Below, piece by piece: positions 46,365-57,989 of a stretch of DNA of 64,000 bases. Position numbers and translations under genes: made by a program. Position 1 is the stretch's first letter. Each line of letters opens with the position of its first letter. Under the pieces are notes generated by a model. It worked only from the letters and a program-made list of their open reading frames with translations, had not been told where the DNA came from and made no database searches. Origin of the DNA: Cordia subcordata. Lineage: Eukaryota; Streptophyta; Magnoliopsida; Boraginales; Cordiaceae. Location of the stretch: positions 12,491,001-12,555,000 of the forward strand of contig JAPTOF010000005.1 in assembly GCA_028554755.1 (NCBI GenBank), given 5' to 3'.

Positions 46365-48347
46365 TTATGGTTCCATTAATTTAGAATTGGGACGGAACCT
46401 CTTGATCATTTCCAGAATAGTAGGATCTTCTCCTTTCTCAGGAAGTAAACCTAACAAGATGGAGAATGTGGCTGAATCAGGCGAAAAACCTCTCCCAACT
46501 AATTCTTCAAGATATATCATTGCTTCGTGGCATTCACCTCTTCTAAGGAGTCCCTGAACAATAACATTACATGTGACACTATTTGGCATATAACCATTCT
46601 TTTCCATCTTCACTAAGAATTCCTTAATTTCCTTGACGAAACCTTCTTGAGCAAGTCCATTTATCATTGAAGTGTATGTCAAAATATTGGGGTGCAATCC
46701 TTTTGAAGGGAGATCATCGAAAAGATCTTTAGCAACATCAAGTTTTCCAAGTTTACACAGTCCATCAATGACGGCAGTATACATGGCTATGTTAAGATCT
46801 TGTTTCTTAGTCTCCAGGTCATGAAGCAACGATAATGCTTTCTCTGCCTGCCCATTCTTGGACATACCATCCAACATAATACCATATGTCATAAAATTTG
46901 GCCTGTGGCCGGCAGCTTCCAAATCATTGTAAAACTCCCATGCATCAACACATCTACCCACTTGAAACAATCCTTGTAAGATGGCACTATCAGTCTCGAC
47001 CCCAAGATCCAGACCCATGTGATGGGCTTCTCGAAAGACATGAATGGCCTCATCTATCTTCATGTTCTTACAATAACCATTAATTAAAATATGATAGCTG
47101 ATAATTTCAGGAACAATGCCCTTAAAAACCATGGAGTCAAAAATTTTCCTCGCTTGAACCATTTGGCCACGCAAACAGTATCCATCCATGAGTGCGCTAT
47201 AGGTGATTACGGAAGGATTCTCACCTCTCTCAATCATGGTTCTCATAACGTCCTCAGCCTCTTCAACCTTTCCCTCCCTACAAAGTCCATGCACCATCGT
47301 ATTGTATGTGACCTCATCTGGGAAAACATGAAAATTCTTCATGTCACTGAAAAGTCTTTTGGCCTCATTCACGCGGCCTAAATTGCAAAAGGCATCAATC
47401 AAAATATTGAATGTATATAAACTTGGACATATATTAAACTTAGCCATCTCATTCCGTAGGTTCATAGCCTCTTGCCATTGGCCTAAACTACACCACCCGT
47501 ATATCAAAGAGTTGTAAGTGACAACATCCGGGAGAATGCCTTTATCAATCATTTCAGACATAAGTTTTAGAGCATCACACACCATTCCTTGTTTACACAA
47601 GCCATCAATGATTGTGTTATAACAGACAACATCCGGTTTACAGTTACCTTTTTGCATTACTCTAAGCAACTCAATAGCTGCTTTGGTGTTCCCTGATTTG
47701 CAAAGACCATTTATTATTGTCCCATACATGACAAGATCCGGTTCGCACAATCTCTCCCCGGTTACCTTCTTGAACAATGCTTGTGCCTCAGCAAGCTTAC
47801 CTTGTCGAAAAAATCCTTTCAACAACATGTTAAAGGTAAACGAATTCGGTAAAAACCCGCGCTTATAAAGGCAGCCTATTACAGGAAAACCATAATCCAC
47901 GCGATCGGACAAGCAATAAGAATCAATCACAGCGTTCATGGTATATTTATCAACCCGAATTCCAGAAATGCACATATCTTTAAAGAGAGAAACAACAGCA
48001 GAGTGTTCTTTCATCTTAACAAGTCTCTGAAGCAGTTTGTTAAATTCAAAAGTAGAAGGCAACGGTCGCATTCTAACCATTTGATTGAACAAACTAAGAG
48101 CATCACTCAACTTACTTACATCATTAAACTCAAATCTTGAAATCCCATTTTCAGTTGTACGAGTAGCATCACTAGAGTGCCTAGGCTTGATGTTTTTGCT
48201 GCTGACACTGCGGTAAGATAAACAGAATAATGGGTTTGGGTTTAACAAGCGAAGAAATAGAGTACCTTGTTTGCCCATTGAAAATGGAGCAGCTTTTCTC
48301 TTCATCTTCAAACCAACAAGTTTTTCAGTTTCAGACACTCGTGACAC
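46365..48347 (-). CDS. P-class PPR protein, restorer-of-fertility-like (RFL) type
   Basis: RNA-binding pentatricopeptide protein, probably mitochondrial. Single exon, 660 residues. The first 55 residues are basic and hydrophobic (GTLFLRLLNPNPLFCLSYRSV), a likely targeting peptide; an ATG at residue 15 or 24 may be the true start. About 15-16 PPR motifs of 35 residues follow from about 98 to 640, without E or DYW domains. Repeats read like VTYNSLIYGWCSLGQWQEA, YNTIIDGLCKQGMV and TFNILIDAFCNLGRVNEA, the consensus of the Rf-PPR-like clade that includes cytoplasmic male sterility restorers. The C-terminal motifs (from about 449) are less regular (ETDSAILQGLFQVGRCVDAW). Intact frame. A decayed C-terminal copy lies at 42405-43042 in a tandem duplication. 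Which organelle transcript it binds cannot be told. Confidence 0.9.
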   Translation of the reverse strand: MSRVSETEKLVGLKMKRKAAPFSMGKQGTLFLRLLNPNPLFCLSYRSVSSKNIKPRHSSDATRTTENGISRFEFNDVSKLSDALSLFNQMVRMRPLPSTFEFNKLLQRLVKMKEHSAVVSLFKDMCISGIRVDKYTMNAVIDSYCLSDRVDYGFPVIGCLYKRGFLPNSFTFNMLLKGFFRQGKLAEAQALFKKVTGERLCEPDLVMYGTIINGLCKSGNTKAAIELLRVMQKGNCKPDVVCYNTIIDGLCKQGMVCDALKLMSEMIDKGILPDVVTYNSLIYGWCSLGQWQEAMNLRNEMAKFNICPSLYTFNILIDAFCNLGRVNEAKRLFSDMKNFHVFPDEVTYNTMVHGLCREGKVEEAEDVMRTMIERGENPSVITYSALMDGYCLRGQMVQARKIFDSMVFKGIVPEIISYHILINGYCKNMKIDEAIHVFREAHHMGLDLGVETDSAILQGLFQVGRCVDAWEFYNDLEAAGHRPNFMTYGIMLDGMSKNGQAEKALSLLHDLETKKQDLNIAMYTAVIDGLCKLGKLDVAKDLFDDLPSKGLHPNILTYTSMINGLAQEGFVKEIKEFLVKMEKNGYMPNSVTCNVIVQGLLRRGECHEAMIYLEELVGRGFSPDSATFSILLGLLPEKGEDPTILEMIKRFRPNSKLMEP

Positions 48348-48394
48348 ACAAAGTCGAACGCATTAGGTTGGGTTTTCCCTTGTTTGCCTATATT

Positions 48395-48470
48395 GAGGGT
48401 GCGGGGGTTTGCTTGTTTGGCGCTTATAAACAGTAAAAAAATTTTTTTAGAAAAGCAAAGCCACACCCTC
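48395..48470. mobile_element. Short Tourist-like MITE, 76 bp
   Basis: Left GAGGGTGCGGGGGTTTGCTT and reversed right GAGGGTGTGGCTTTGCTTTT with TAA on the right (48471-48473). It lies just upstream of the PPR start. Confidence 0.55.
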
Positions 48471-48473
48471 TAA

Positions 48474-48688
48474 GAGTTTGTTTGGCTTTGTTTATTTGCG
48501 ACTTAAACAGTAAAAAAAAAGAAAGGAAATGGTACTTTCTTTTAAAATATTTATAAGCATCAAAATAGGAAGGTGTTTGATTTTATTTATTTTAAATGCT
48601 TATAAGCACCTATAAAAAAGTATCATTTATATACGTTTTACTATTTATGTATTTATAAACACTAAATAACCAAAGCCAAAAAACCCCC
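48474..48688. mobile_element. Tourist-like MITE, 215 bp, TAA target duplication
   Basis: Ends GAGTTTGTTTGGCTTTGTTT and reversed GGGGGTTTTTTGGCTTTGG, with TAA at 48471-48473 and 48689-48691. It shares its left TAA with the adjacent 76-bp element. The interior has GCTTATAAGCACC and inverted relatives. Confidence 0.65.
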
Positions 48689-49561
48689 TAAGCCAAGCCA
48701 AACTCCCTCTTACATAACATTGTACCTTCTAATATAATCTTATAATCTAGCTATTTTGTTATGAGGGACTAACATTATGATCTTTTATTGTAATATAATG
48801 GCGTGTTTAAATTGATTTTTTTTTAAAGTATTTTTTAATAATTTTTTAAAAAAATTGAGAAGTAAGGCTTCTTTGTGTATTGCAAAAAATATATTTTTTA
48901 AAGAAAAATATCTTTTTATCATTATTAAATCTTATGACATTACATTTTTCTACGATCCACATTTGCCAAATTCTGGGGCTTAGAGGGGGAGAGTAATGAT
49001 TTGGGAAATTTCTACTTGATTATCACGGTATATTGCAATTAGACTCCACTACTTAAGAATTCCAAATGTTCAAAAAATCGTTTCAACCAATTAGCTTCTT
49101 GAACTGTTTATAATTTTTTTAAGGGCAAGGTGTACACTCTTACCTCCCTCACATGTGACATGACAAAGGATATAACTTGCACGTAAATGGTTACCCACAC
49201 GTGGTTATATATGCGACTAAACCAAGAGCCTAATTCTCATATCATGTAAGATAATCAAAATTCCATCCCGAAACCATTCAGTACAAGATGGAACAACAAA
49301 GGATCTTACAAGGAGGCCTGACTGTTTTATGATATTTTCCATGTAAGAGAAATTGAATGCTCCAATAATATTACACACGGTGAAGGGTCGACTCAACCCC
49401 ATAATTCCATGCGAGCTGGATGATGATGCTTCCATGAGAATAAATAGCTTGGGCAGCTGAAACTTTGTGGCATGCCAACTCTTCAAAAATTTACCAAAAA
49501 TTTACCATTTCTCTAGGATATGGTGACTGGTGTTGCCTCATTAAACTTTCATAACTAATTA
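48689..49561. other. Intergenic between PPR and MAT1, no gene seen
   Basis: AT-rich; it includes the PPR promoter side and the MAT1 3'UTR. A minus-strand frame at 49217-49486 has no recognised motif. Confidence 0.45.
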
Positions 49562-52500
49562 TCAGATCCAAATGCTTCCAAAGGCCTCTTCAAGTGCTCT
49601 TTTCTTGCTTAACTCCAGACTCCACCCTCCTGCCCTTGCAGCTCTCTCATATCGAAGCTTAAGCTTTTCTTCATCATCAACTTCATGTCCAAGCATGTCA
49701 GCACCATATACGACAGGTAATGGCTGTGGCGCCATGCCAGTTGGGCGTGGTTGGGCAATTGTACCACCAGGCATTGCTGGGGCATAATGGCCTTGTCCAC
49801 CGGCACTAGCCCCTGCCTGAGAGTTTTGGTTCGCGGACTGCATGATAAAAATGGAGGATTGACTGGCATTATGTAACTTCCAGGAAACTTGGCGAAAGAC
49901 AAGCTAGATTAAAGCATAAACACAACCAAGAAAGAGCGACATAGAAATGCCCAAAATTGTGTTGAAAACCAGAAGAAAATAAAGCAGCCAGCACATATGG
50001 CTCAAGAATGGTACAATGACATCCTATTTAAGCAGGAGTCATGATAAATAAGAAAATGAGATTCACAGTGGGTGTTCAAATAAAAACATACGAAGCTTAG
50101 CAGGATGACAACGAAAGATTGACCAAATTAAAAGATGACACTATTTTCTGGGTTTTTGATTGGCTGATTTATATTGCACTATCATAGATAAATATTGTTT
50201 TAAGTTGGCCAATGGTCCAGAAACATATGTCAAATCAGCCATAAGGACAATACCCAGTATTGCCAAGTAATCCATCAAACCTTAATGGAAAACACAGATA
50301 TCTAAGTAATTTGCGATTTACTGCAATTGCCGGAACTTAATGGGGGATATTCTGTGGGCCAAAAGTATTTTCACCTGGAAAACTGTAGGGTATTAGAACC
50401 AGAGGTGAAAGATTCAATTCAGAGAAAAGCAAATGGGTGTTGATCTCAAGTCTGAAAAGACCAAATTGTAGTTTTTCTTGTTTACGAGAACACCCCCCTG
50501 GTTTGACTGGTGTCGTAGTCCAAAACAATCTCAATTAACTCCTTTCTAGTAACCATTCATCTTAAGGAAATAAAAAGAACAAATAACCTCCACAACTAAC
50601 AAGCAATGGGTTTCAAGGGTTCAGGGTTCACACAAAGGTAAAGGGCTTATTGATCACAAATAATCATACATTAAACTATAGGCGCAAGCTAATTATAATA
50701 ATATCACAGCACTATCACAATTCTTTTCATCTTTTAACAAATTTATTTACAGGAATAGAATTTCAAAACAATTCTCCCCAACCACCATTTGTCTCTAAGG
50801 ACAAGCACATGGGATTTTTTTTTCCTTCGGTCTTTGGTTTTGTGTTGGGGCGCCGGGGGGGGGGGGGGGGGATAGCCATTTGGGACATCCTTAAGGACTT
50901 GAAAAAGCTATGGTTTTTAGATTTTAGCCTTTCAGTTTTAAGGCAATGAGTATGCCTTTATCTTTACAATGTTTGCCTCAACTTTTTAGCCAAAACTCTT
51001 ATTGAAATCATGCAGTACTTAATGTTAAGTGAAGTAATGGTATTGCTCTTTGAAAGACAATATAGCTTTCAGCATTCTTTCCTTGAGTAAACAAGGCACC
51101 CTGACGAGAAACCAGTAGTAAGTTCAAGGAGATTCCTAATATGTCCTTTGACACTTAAATGATTGGTTCGTAGACGATGGGCCCATTTTGATTGGTATAT
51201 AAATCAAATTTTTAACTTCTGGAAAAAAAAAAAAAGCCCGATTTGAACTGTTTTGAAAGTTCTAACTTTTTTCTAAAAGCCAACCATACGAGGTACTTTT
51301 TCATGCAAAAAGAGTTTTTTATGGGTGTGGGAGGAAACAATCCAAAAGGGCTCCAAGATATACACAATAGATCTTGAAGACAGTGGATCACATGTAGGTT
51401 AGCAATATTCAAGTATCCAGACTACATATGGATGTCATACAGGATAAGTTCTGTTTGCCCAACTTTTAGATACTCAAAAGTACTTTCTATGAGTTCAAAA
51501 GAAGAAATTAACTTGTTTGACTCATTTTTAGAAGAGCTTTTATATAAAAGCCAAAGCTAAAAAACTAAAAGCTCCAATTAAAAGGCTTTTGAAAAGCTGT
51601 TTTTACATTATGTCAAAGAATTATTTTTGTTCTTCTTTCCTTAAAAATACTACTCTATAATTTTGAAATTCCAATATTGCCCTCAAAATAATTAGAAGGT
51701 AACTCCTAAAATAACAAGCCAATCAATCAATGGTTCTTATTCAACAGCACTTTTAATTAAAGTTTCACTACTAAAAGCTCAACAGCCCAACAGCTCAAAT
51801 CTCATCATTAGGCTAAACAGAGCCTTATGCTCATGTGACCTTACAACCAGTGACTGGCTGCTAGTGTGCAATATAAACTTAATGAAAGATGGTTTAACAC
51901 TGTTTCAGAAGCATCTACTTTCCCATTTCTTCACCCCAAGAGTGACAAATGCCCCAGGAGTAATGACCTGGGTATGAATCCATGAAGTGTGGAGTTGGAC
52001 TTTTTTTTTTTTTTTTTTTGGGGGGGGGGGGTTGTTTTTGGGGTCTGGGGGAAAAAAAGAAATAAAAAAAGAGAAGATGAAAATATATAACAAACAAACG
52101 AGATTTTCTTTAAGCTTAAGAACTCATGTATAGTGAGTAACATGGAGTTGCAAGAAAATGAGTCAATGTTTCCTTCACCTTCAGAGCGTTATCATATCCT
52201 CATGGAGAGAGATAGTGCGCCAAGTGACACAGGCACTCAGAGAAAGAAACAACAAACAAATCACCCACACCAAAAGCCCAGAAAGTTCTATGAAGTTGTT
52301 TGTCTATCAAGCTACAAGTATACTCCAGCTATAGAAATGGAAAGGCCATCTTAGAAGATGACGAAAACAATAATTGAAGAGAACAGCAAGCAAGAAAATC
52401 TATTCAATCCTATAACGCATGAAAATAGAAAATTCATCTATTTAGTTTTTTGTTTTTTATTTCTCTATCAAACCAAAGCAAATATATCAGTTTTCACATC

Positions 52501-55500
52501 CTTTTCTACTGCTGACAAATTCATAAGACGAAGCACAATTCTTTGCGGTTCCTAAACTACAACACTTGTACTTCCTCATTGATGAGGACAGAATGTCAAG
52601 CCTAAGAAAAATTAACAAACAAGACATGTTTTCCCAGCACAATATCTATGCAAGACATTCAAAAAAAAGGAAAAAACATTGCTCAAGTTATATTAATATG
52701 GTCCTTACTCCTCCAGATCAGAGCTTACGTGGGATTGAGACAATAAAATAACAACACGTAGCTATAACTAGTATCTATAGTAGATACAGAAGAGCATCAA
52801 GGACAACAAATTGGTCTGTGAATAAGAGAGTAAATAATGTGAGTTACATGCACATATTGTCGACAAAGAATTAGTAAGTTAAACACAAAATACGAGTGAT
52901 TCCAAGCCTGCTGCTATCACCAACTTAGTTACCCTGTGAACTATCATATATTAGATAAGTTCAAATCTGTCTGGACATGAGAAGAACTAATTTTTAACCA
53001 TTTCCCTCCAGATAGTTGCACTTAGAAACCACACAGTTAACAGAGATAGAAGTTTGCAGATACAAAAAGCTAAACTTGGAAGATAAGACTGTTTCCATAA
53101 CTAGGGACTGAATTGGAAAGAAACTTCATTGTACTATGTTATAATAACCTGCGATAAGATTTCTAGGGTTAAGATTTAATTCTGCTCCATACAATCTAAT
53201 AACTCTCAGCCAATCATTACCACTTCATTGTTTCATTGGTTATTAAGCAATAAGTCCAAGGTATCCTTCCTTTGGACCACACAAAATTTTATGACAGCCT
53301 GGTTAGCAATATCATCCACAAGCCATATAAATGTCCCAGGCTGCTCAAACCTCTTAATATATACAGAATATCCACGGACCATCCTTCAATCTTTCAAATT
53401 TCCATTTCCCCATCATGATATTTTCTTCCAAATGGAAGTTTCTAAGTAATAATGTGGACACAACAATTCTGGAGCAACAATTCCACATGTTCCCCCCCCC
53501 CCCCAAACCAACCCCCTACCCACAACACACATACACAAAAAGAATGGAAAGTAGAAGAAGTGCATCTAATAGAGAAGAACAAGCATACTTTTTTTCCCTC
53601 TAAAATGTGCAAGTGACTGAGCAGTCTAATAATGTGTAAAAAGGTGCAGAGAGAAGATTGTCAAACAAAATAACAAATAGTGACTACTGAAGATCCCATG
53701 AGCACCGTGTTCATGAAGATATAAGAGTATCATCTAGAGTAACTACATGCTTAAAGAAAAAAAAATAAAAAAATTTACCTCTTTTACAAATTGATTGTAA
53801 CTGTGCATTGTCAAATCTGAACGAGGACTATGGCCTTTTACAGAGGAAGTTTCAATTTGTGACAGCAATCATAATCAGAAATACAAGTCTTCTAAATATA
53901 TGCAATCAGATATCATTTCTGAAGACCACATAACTAGTGAATATACAGAATAACTTGGAAATTCTGAGTACATGAGATCAACTTACAGCATCACTATCAG
54001 CTAGTGCAGGCTGTCCTTTGCTAGCTGCCAGAGCTGCTGCGTATTCTTCAGCCTGCATGGTCACATCAGAAAAGAAGATAAGTAAGTTTACGTTTCAAGG
54101 CACTAGATTATAGAAGGTCTATGTCAGTGTCAGTGTGTCACAGAAGGAGTAGCATCAAATGAAAACTTAGCATTTGCACTTGCATTACATTCAGAATTTT
54201 TGTAGTTTAAGGCTAAGAAAAAGAAATTTTAGAATGAACCTTACGAGCTTGAGCATTCATGATTTGTTCAGCATTTTCTCTCTGGTACTGTGCAATCTTT
54301 GCTTCAATAGCTGGAACATCTATTCCTTCAATTAAGTTGCAAGCTGCACCAAAAAGCAACACTTTCTATTTCTTCCTTGTCACTTTATAAAATTCCTAGA
54401 CCTGCATTATATGTCTAGGAAAATACAGAAACCAAGGGGCCATATTCTCTAGTACAAATTACTAAGAGAAGTAGAGATGCCCATTTTGCATGCATAGTTT
54501 AACTTGCAATAGAAAATCAGTTCCTGAAGAATCTATCTGGAAAGTGATCATTGAAAAAGACTTACTCATATCTTCTACTTCCTCCAAGTAATCATTATAT
54601 TCCCTCAACGATGGAAAATCCTCTTCTCTTTTATTGAATCTGCACAGTTTGAAGTATGAAACACCTTAGTAACCAAATGAATAATTAGAGAAAAGACGAG
54701 CATTCTATGCTTAGTACAAGAAGCTCTTCATCAAGAGGGACATGAAGTTCTTAGGTGGTTTTGAGCCCTTACTTTCAGTTTACCATTACATAAACAGCTC
54801 TATTATTCTGTCCCTGTCGCATTGCCTTTTTGTCATGTACAGGTTATTAGACATTCAATAACATTCAAAATTTGCAGCACATTGCACATACATAGAGATG
54901 AAGGGAGTTCACACCACACACAAGACACGCCATAGATAAGAATACAAGATAAATACCAAACCAACATGCATAACAATCAGAAAATAGGATATTGTTAACA
55001 GCTCTCCTACATCAATCAGAGAAACAATACATCATCATCTAGGAAACAACAATTCTCTCAATGTCCCTCAATGTCCACTCAATAAAGAATCTTTCAGCTT
55101 TGTTACTTCCAGAAAACAAATTCTGTCCACAAAAGCAAAAACTATTGCGTCCTCTGATTAGTAAGATTGGAAACCTTCCTCCCTAAGTTGCTGATTCAGC
55201 TCTCGTTCCTGGGATAGCACACCCAAACCTCAAACAAGTGAAAGTCTTTCTTCGGTCATACACAAGCATTTTCTCTGAAATTGACCTCTCTCTTGTTATC
55301 AGAGTAATCATCATATAAATCAATGTCATGCTTCTACTAATGATGAACACAATTTCATGTAAAACAAGTGCATTAATAATGTCAACTCAGGATAAATAAC
55401 CCAAATTGCAAATATTAGCCAAATCGAATAACATGAATACGCCATCAAAAGAAAAAAAAGAATTTCTTCATCATGTAATTAAAGTGGCCACTAATAATTT

Positions 55501-55885
55501 TTAGATATCAGCACCATTTTACAATTTTCCCTTCTAATTACCCCCAAAAAATAATTACTCACCATACTTTACAGTAATCTACATGTACATACTTCACGAG
55601 AATGGAATTTTTCTGAATAAATGTACATCAAATCATCCAGTTACACTAGAATGGCCCCAAAACATAGGCCTAAAAATCAATCAAATTAGCAAAAAAATAT
55701 TTAGAAAAAAGAGAAACTTTAATTGAAAGCTAAAATATGAAAACATACTACTAATACATAGATAATCACACGCAAACAAACACATAGATATATGTAAAGG
55801 GTTTTGAAAGGTTTTACATGCTAGCAATGCGTTTTCTGATGGCCATTTCTTTGGCGAAGGCGTTGGTCCCTGACGCCACCACCAT
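49562..55885 (-). CDS. MAT1, assembly factor of CDK-activating kinase (TFIIH)
   Basis: MAT1 bridges CDK and cyclin H in CDK-activating kinase and ties it to TFIIH in the nucleus. Five exons join in frame: 55818-55885, 54566-54639, 54240-54343, 53987-54052, 49562-49837, all GT-AG, giving 195 residues. Start [20 protein letters not shown] matches plant MAT1 start regions. Then [24 protein letters not shown] (23-46), the conserved MAT1 core, [40 protein letters not shown], a Gly/Pro/Gln linker, and a C-terminus [23 protein letters not shown] that fits the CDK/cyclin-binding end. The N-terminal RING finger of animal MAT1 is absent, as in other plant forms I know. Intron 4 (49838-53986) is 4.1 kb. 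Exons 2-4 are duplicated as a pseudogene at 43475-44070. Confidence 0.93.
49838..53986 (-). other. MAT1 intron 4, 4.1 kb, with MITE-like and homopolymer sequence
   Basis: No exon signals inside. It has long homopolymers: 17 G at 50855-50871, 19 T next to 12 G at 52001-52031, 13 C at 53492-53504. MITE-like inverted ends occur at 51183-51352 (GGGCCCATTTTGATTGG / CCAAAAGGGCTC) and 51450-51825 (GTTCTGTTTGCCC / GGCTAAACAGAGCC). Most of this intron is missing from unit A of the duplication. Confidence 0.6.
51183..51352. mobile_element. Probable MITE in MAT1 intron 4
   Basis: Inverted ends GGGCCCATTTTGATTGG and reversed GAGCCCTTTTGGATTGT. The interior has TTCTGGAAAAA / TTTTTCTAAAAG pairing. Target duplication not resolved. 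Confidence 0.45.
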
Positions 55886-56200
55886 TCTTCCTGATTCGAA
55901 GCTCCACCAACAGCCCCTTTCTCCTTTCTTTATTTTTTTTTTTTTGTCCCCCCTTTTCTTCCCTTTTCTCTCTCTTTTTTTCTTCTAAATTTTTTGTTTC
56001 TTTTTTTAATTTGTTCCCCCTCTTATATACTCCTTGTAGAGAAGAAGAAGAAAGTACTTGCAATGGAGCACGGGAAATGACGTGTTGCTCCCTTTAGCTT
56101 TCCTTTTCCATTTTTCTGTTTCTTTTGGATAAAAAGTTTTGAAAATATGCACAACATTCTTGTGTTACAAAATTAGTTAAATCACTCTCTATATTAAAAT
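55886..56200 (-). promoter_or_regulatory. MAT1 5'UTR and TATA box
   Basis: On the minus strand GTATATAAGA (56021-56030) is a well-formed TATA box about 140 bp before the ATG. The leader is purine-rich (GAGAGAGAAAAGGG). Transcription start is inferred at about 55990-56000. Confidence 0.55.
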
Positions 56201-56262
56201 TTTAATAGAAGCAGACGCCGTTAATTTTTTAATGGTATTTGTGTAAATGTCTAATTTAGACT

Positions 56263-56365
56263 AAACTCTCTTTTTATTGCAAGAATATTTGTAAGAGGAA
56301 AGCTTTGAACTTGCAAACTTAGACTAAAATTGGTACATTTTAACCAATTAAGCTACAAATAACTT
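56263..56365 (-). mobile_element. tRNA-derived SINE
   Basis: On the minus strand TAGCTTAATTGGTTAAAA is a good polymerase III box A, and GCAAGTTCAAAGCTTTCC about 40 bases on a box B variant. The tail is TTGCAATAAAAAGAGAG. This arrangement is a tRNA-like SINE head; length about 100 bp. Confidence 0.55.
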
Positions 56366-57989
56366 TGCGTTCTATTTTCTTGGCATGACAAAATATTGTG
56401 ATTTGTAATGAGAAAAATTAAAAAAAAATTATTGAAAAACACAAGATCATCGTTGTCTTCTCCAATAAAAGCATGACCAAGCAAACCCAAAAGCCATTGC
56501 GAACCCAAGTCTCAAACCGAATTTACCACATCATCTGTCCGTTAGATCAACGATCAGCCAATATCACCTCACTCTCCAATGGGCGACAACATCGCTGGAC
56601 ATTTCCGATCGATCGTTGTTGCGATGTAGCGCCATAGTCAACCGCCATCATCTCAATCGCAAAGTTTCAAGCTTTCGTCGAAGCCTTTTCAGGCCAAGCC
56701 ATAACATGCCACAACCATTGAAAACTTCCTTATGGTCTTACGAGTCTAACGCTATCTTCCATGAGGTGTTTAGGCACGTGGTTCTCTATTTGCCATTAAC
56801 GACCTTGTGCGGTTTTGTAAGCTCTTCACAACATCAACAACCTTGATGGGGGAGGGCGTGCCGGGTTGTTGACAGGGGAGGGAAATGAGGGTCGCTGAAG
56901 AGAAAGGGGCGTAGGGGATTGCTGCCAAGGGATGGTGTAGGAGAGCTATCGACGAAAGGGGTGGAGGAGCTGACGGGGGAGAGGGGTTGGGGGAAGAAAA
57001 AGCCCCTTTTTTTAAAGTTTTTCATAAAATTTTTTAATTGAATATTTATTAGGGGTAAAATAGTCCATTTGATACATTTAAAATCAAAATAAACGAGCAA
57101 AATCAAATTAGGTGTGCGCGAGACTCAAAATTTCGTTACTTAGGATCAAATTTCAAATGGAAGGGATCTATGTATACTCTTGCTAAAATCATAGGAGGTG
57201 ATTTAGCTAATTTCATAATTACAGGATATGTTGTGCACATTTTCGAAACTTTTTTTGGGGGTGTTAAGGGGGGAAGGGGAAGGAGAGGGGTTGGTTTGTT
57301 TGAATGCTCTCTTTAGCTTGCTTGCTTTCTATGTTTCCAATAATTATATAATCAGTTATTTATCAATTGTATTTTCTTTTGGTGAAAGGGAAATATTCTC
57401 TAAATTTTATTGAATCAAAAGGTATGGTATATAGCATATGCTCATCCAACAAAAATAAAAAGATTGTGACTAATTAGTAAAAAAGAAAATAAACTATAAA
57501 AAATGTGATATGGATATGATTTCTCCTGACAAGACTATCAAACTGAACCAACCAATAGCAAAGCCGACTACACCGAGTCATAAGGGAGGATTTGACAAGA
57601 GCTCTGAATCAGTACAGAGAAGAGACAATCTTTCTCTATAAGTCCTTGTTGGTGTTTCAATTAGAGAACCTCATGTTCTAGTTTAGACTTTTGACAAGTC
57701 AATTCACCCCACTACTTTTTGCCTCTTGAGACTTTGCTTAGACGTGGCGGAGTAGGGAGAAGTGCATGTCTCGCCCCCAAGGATGAAGTCATTATATGGT
57801 TTGTCATCATGCGTTACAGCTACTTTACACGCTCAATTAGTATAGAGTGTCTAGAGTGGGGGGACTTATTATATTGGACAAATCGGGCCAGGGCCTCATT
57901 TTCTATGATAGCAGAATGGGAGGCTTAAGGCATAGGAAAGGGAACCTTTCTAGTTGATGTGCACAACAGAGCGTAAGGTTTATGGAAGG
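56366..57989. other. Intergenic, no gene seen
   Basis: Relatively GC-rich patches (56460-56990) give short frames on both strands (56616-56846 plus, 56834-57106 minus) but no recognisable domain; they may be decayed coding or transposon sequence. The frame 57719-57928 is likewise unassigned. Confidence 0.45.

Larger units (their letters stand above)
44518..55085. repeat. Tandem segmental duplication, unit B (long, intact copy)
   Basis: Direct partner of unit A (41504-44517). It contains the full Rf-like PPR gene and MAT1 exons 2-5. Relative to A it has about 950 bp extra at 44889-45838 and about 6.8 kb at 47050-53828. Because B holds intact genes, A is read as the copy that lost sequence, although the 44889-45838 block could be an insertion in B. 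Confidence 0.85.

Noticed and set aside
56616..57106. Short frames in a GC-richer patch
   Set aside because: No recognisable domain; possible decayed sequence but nothing supports a gene.
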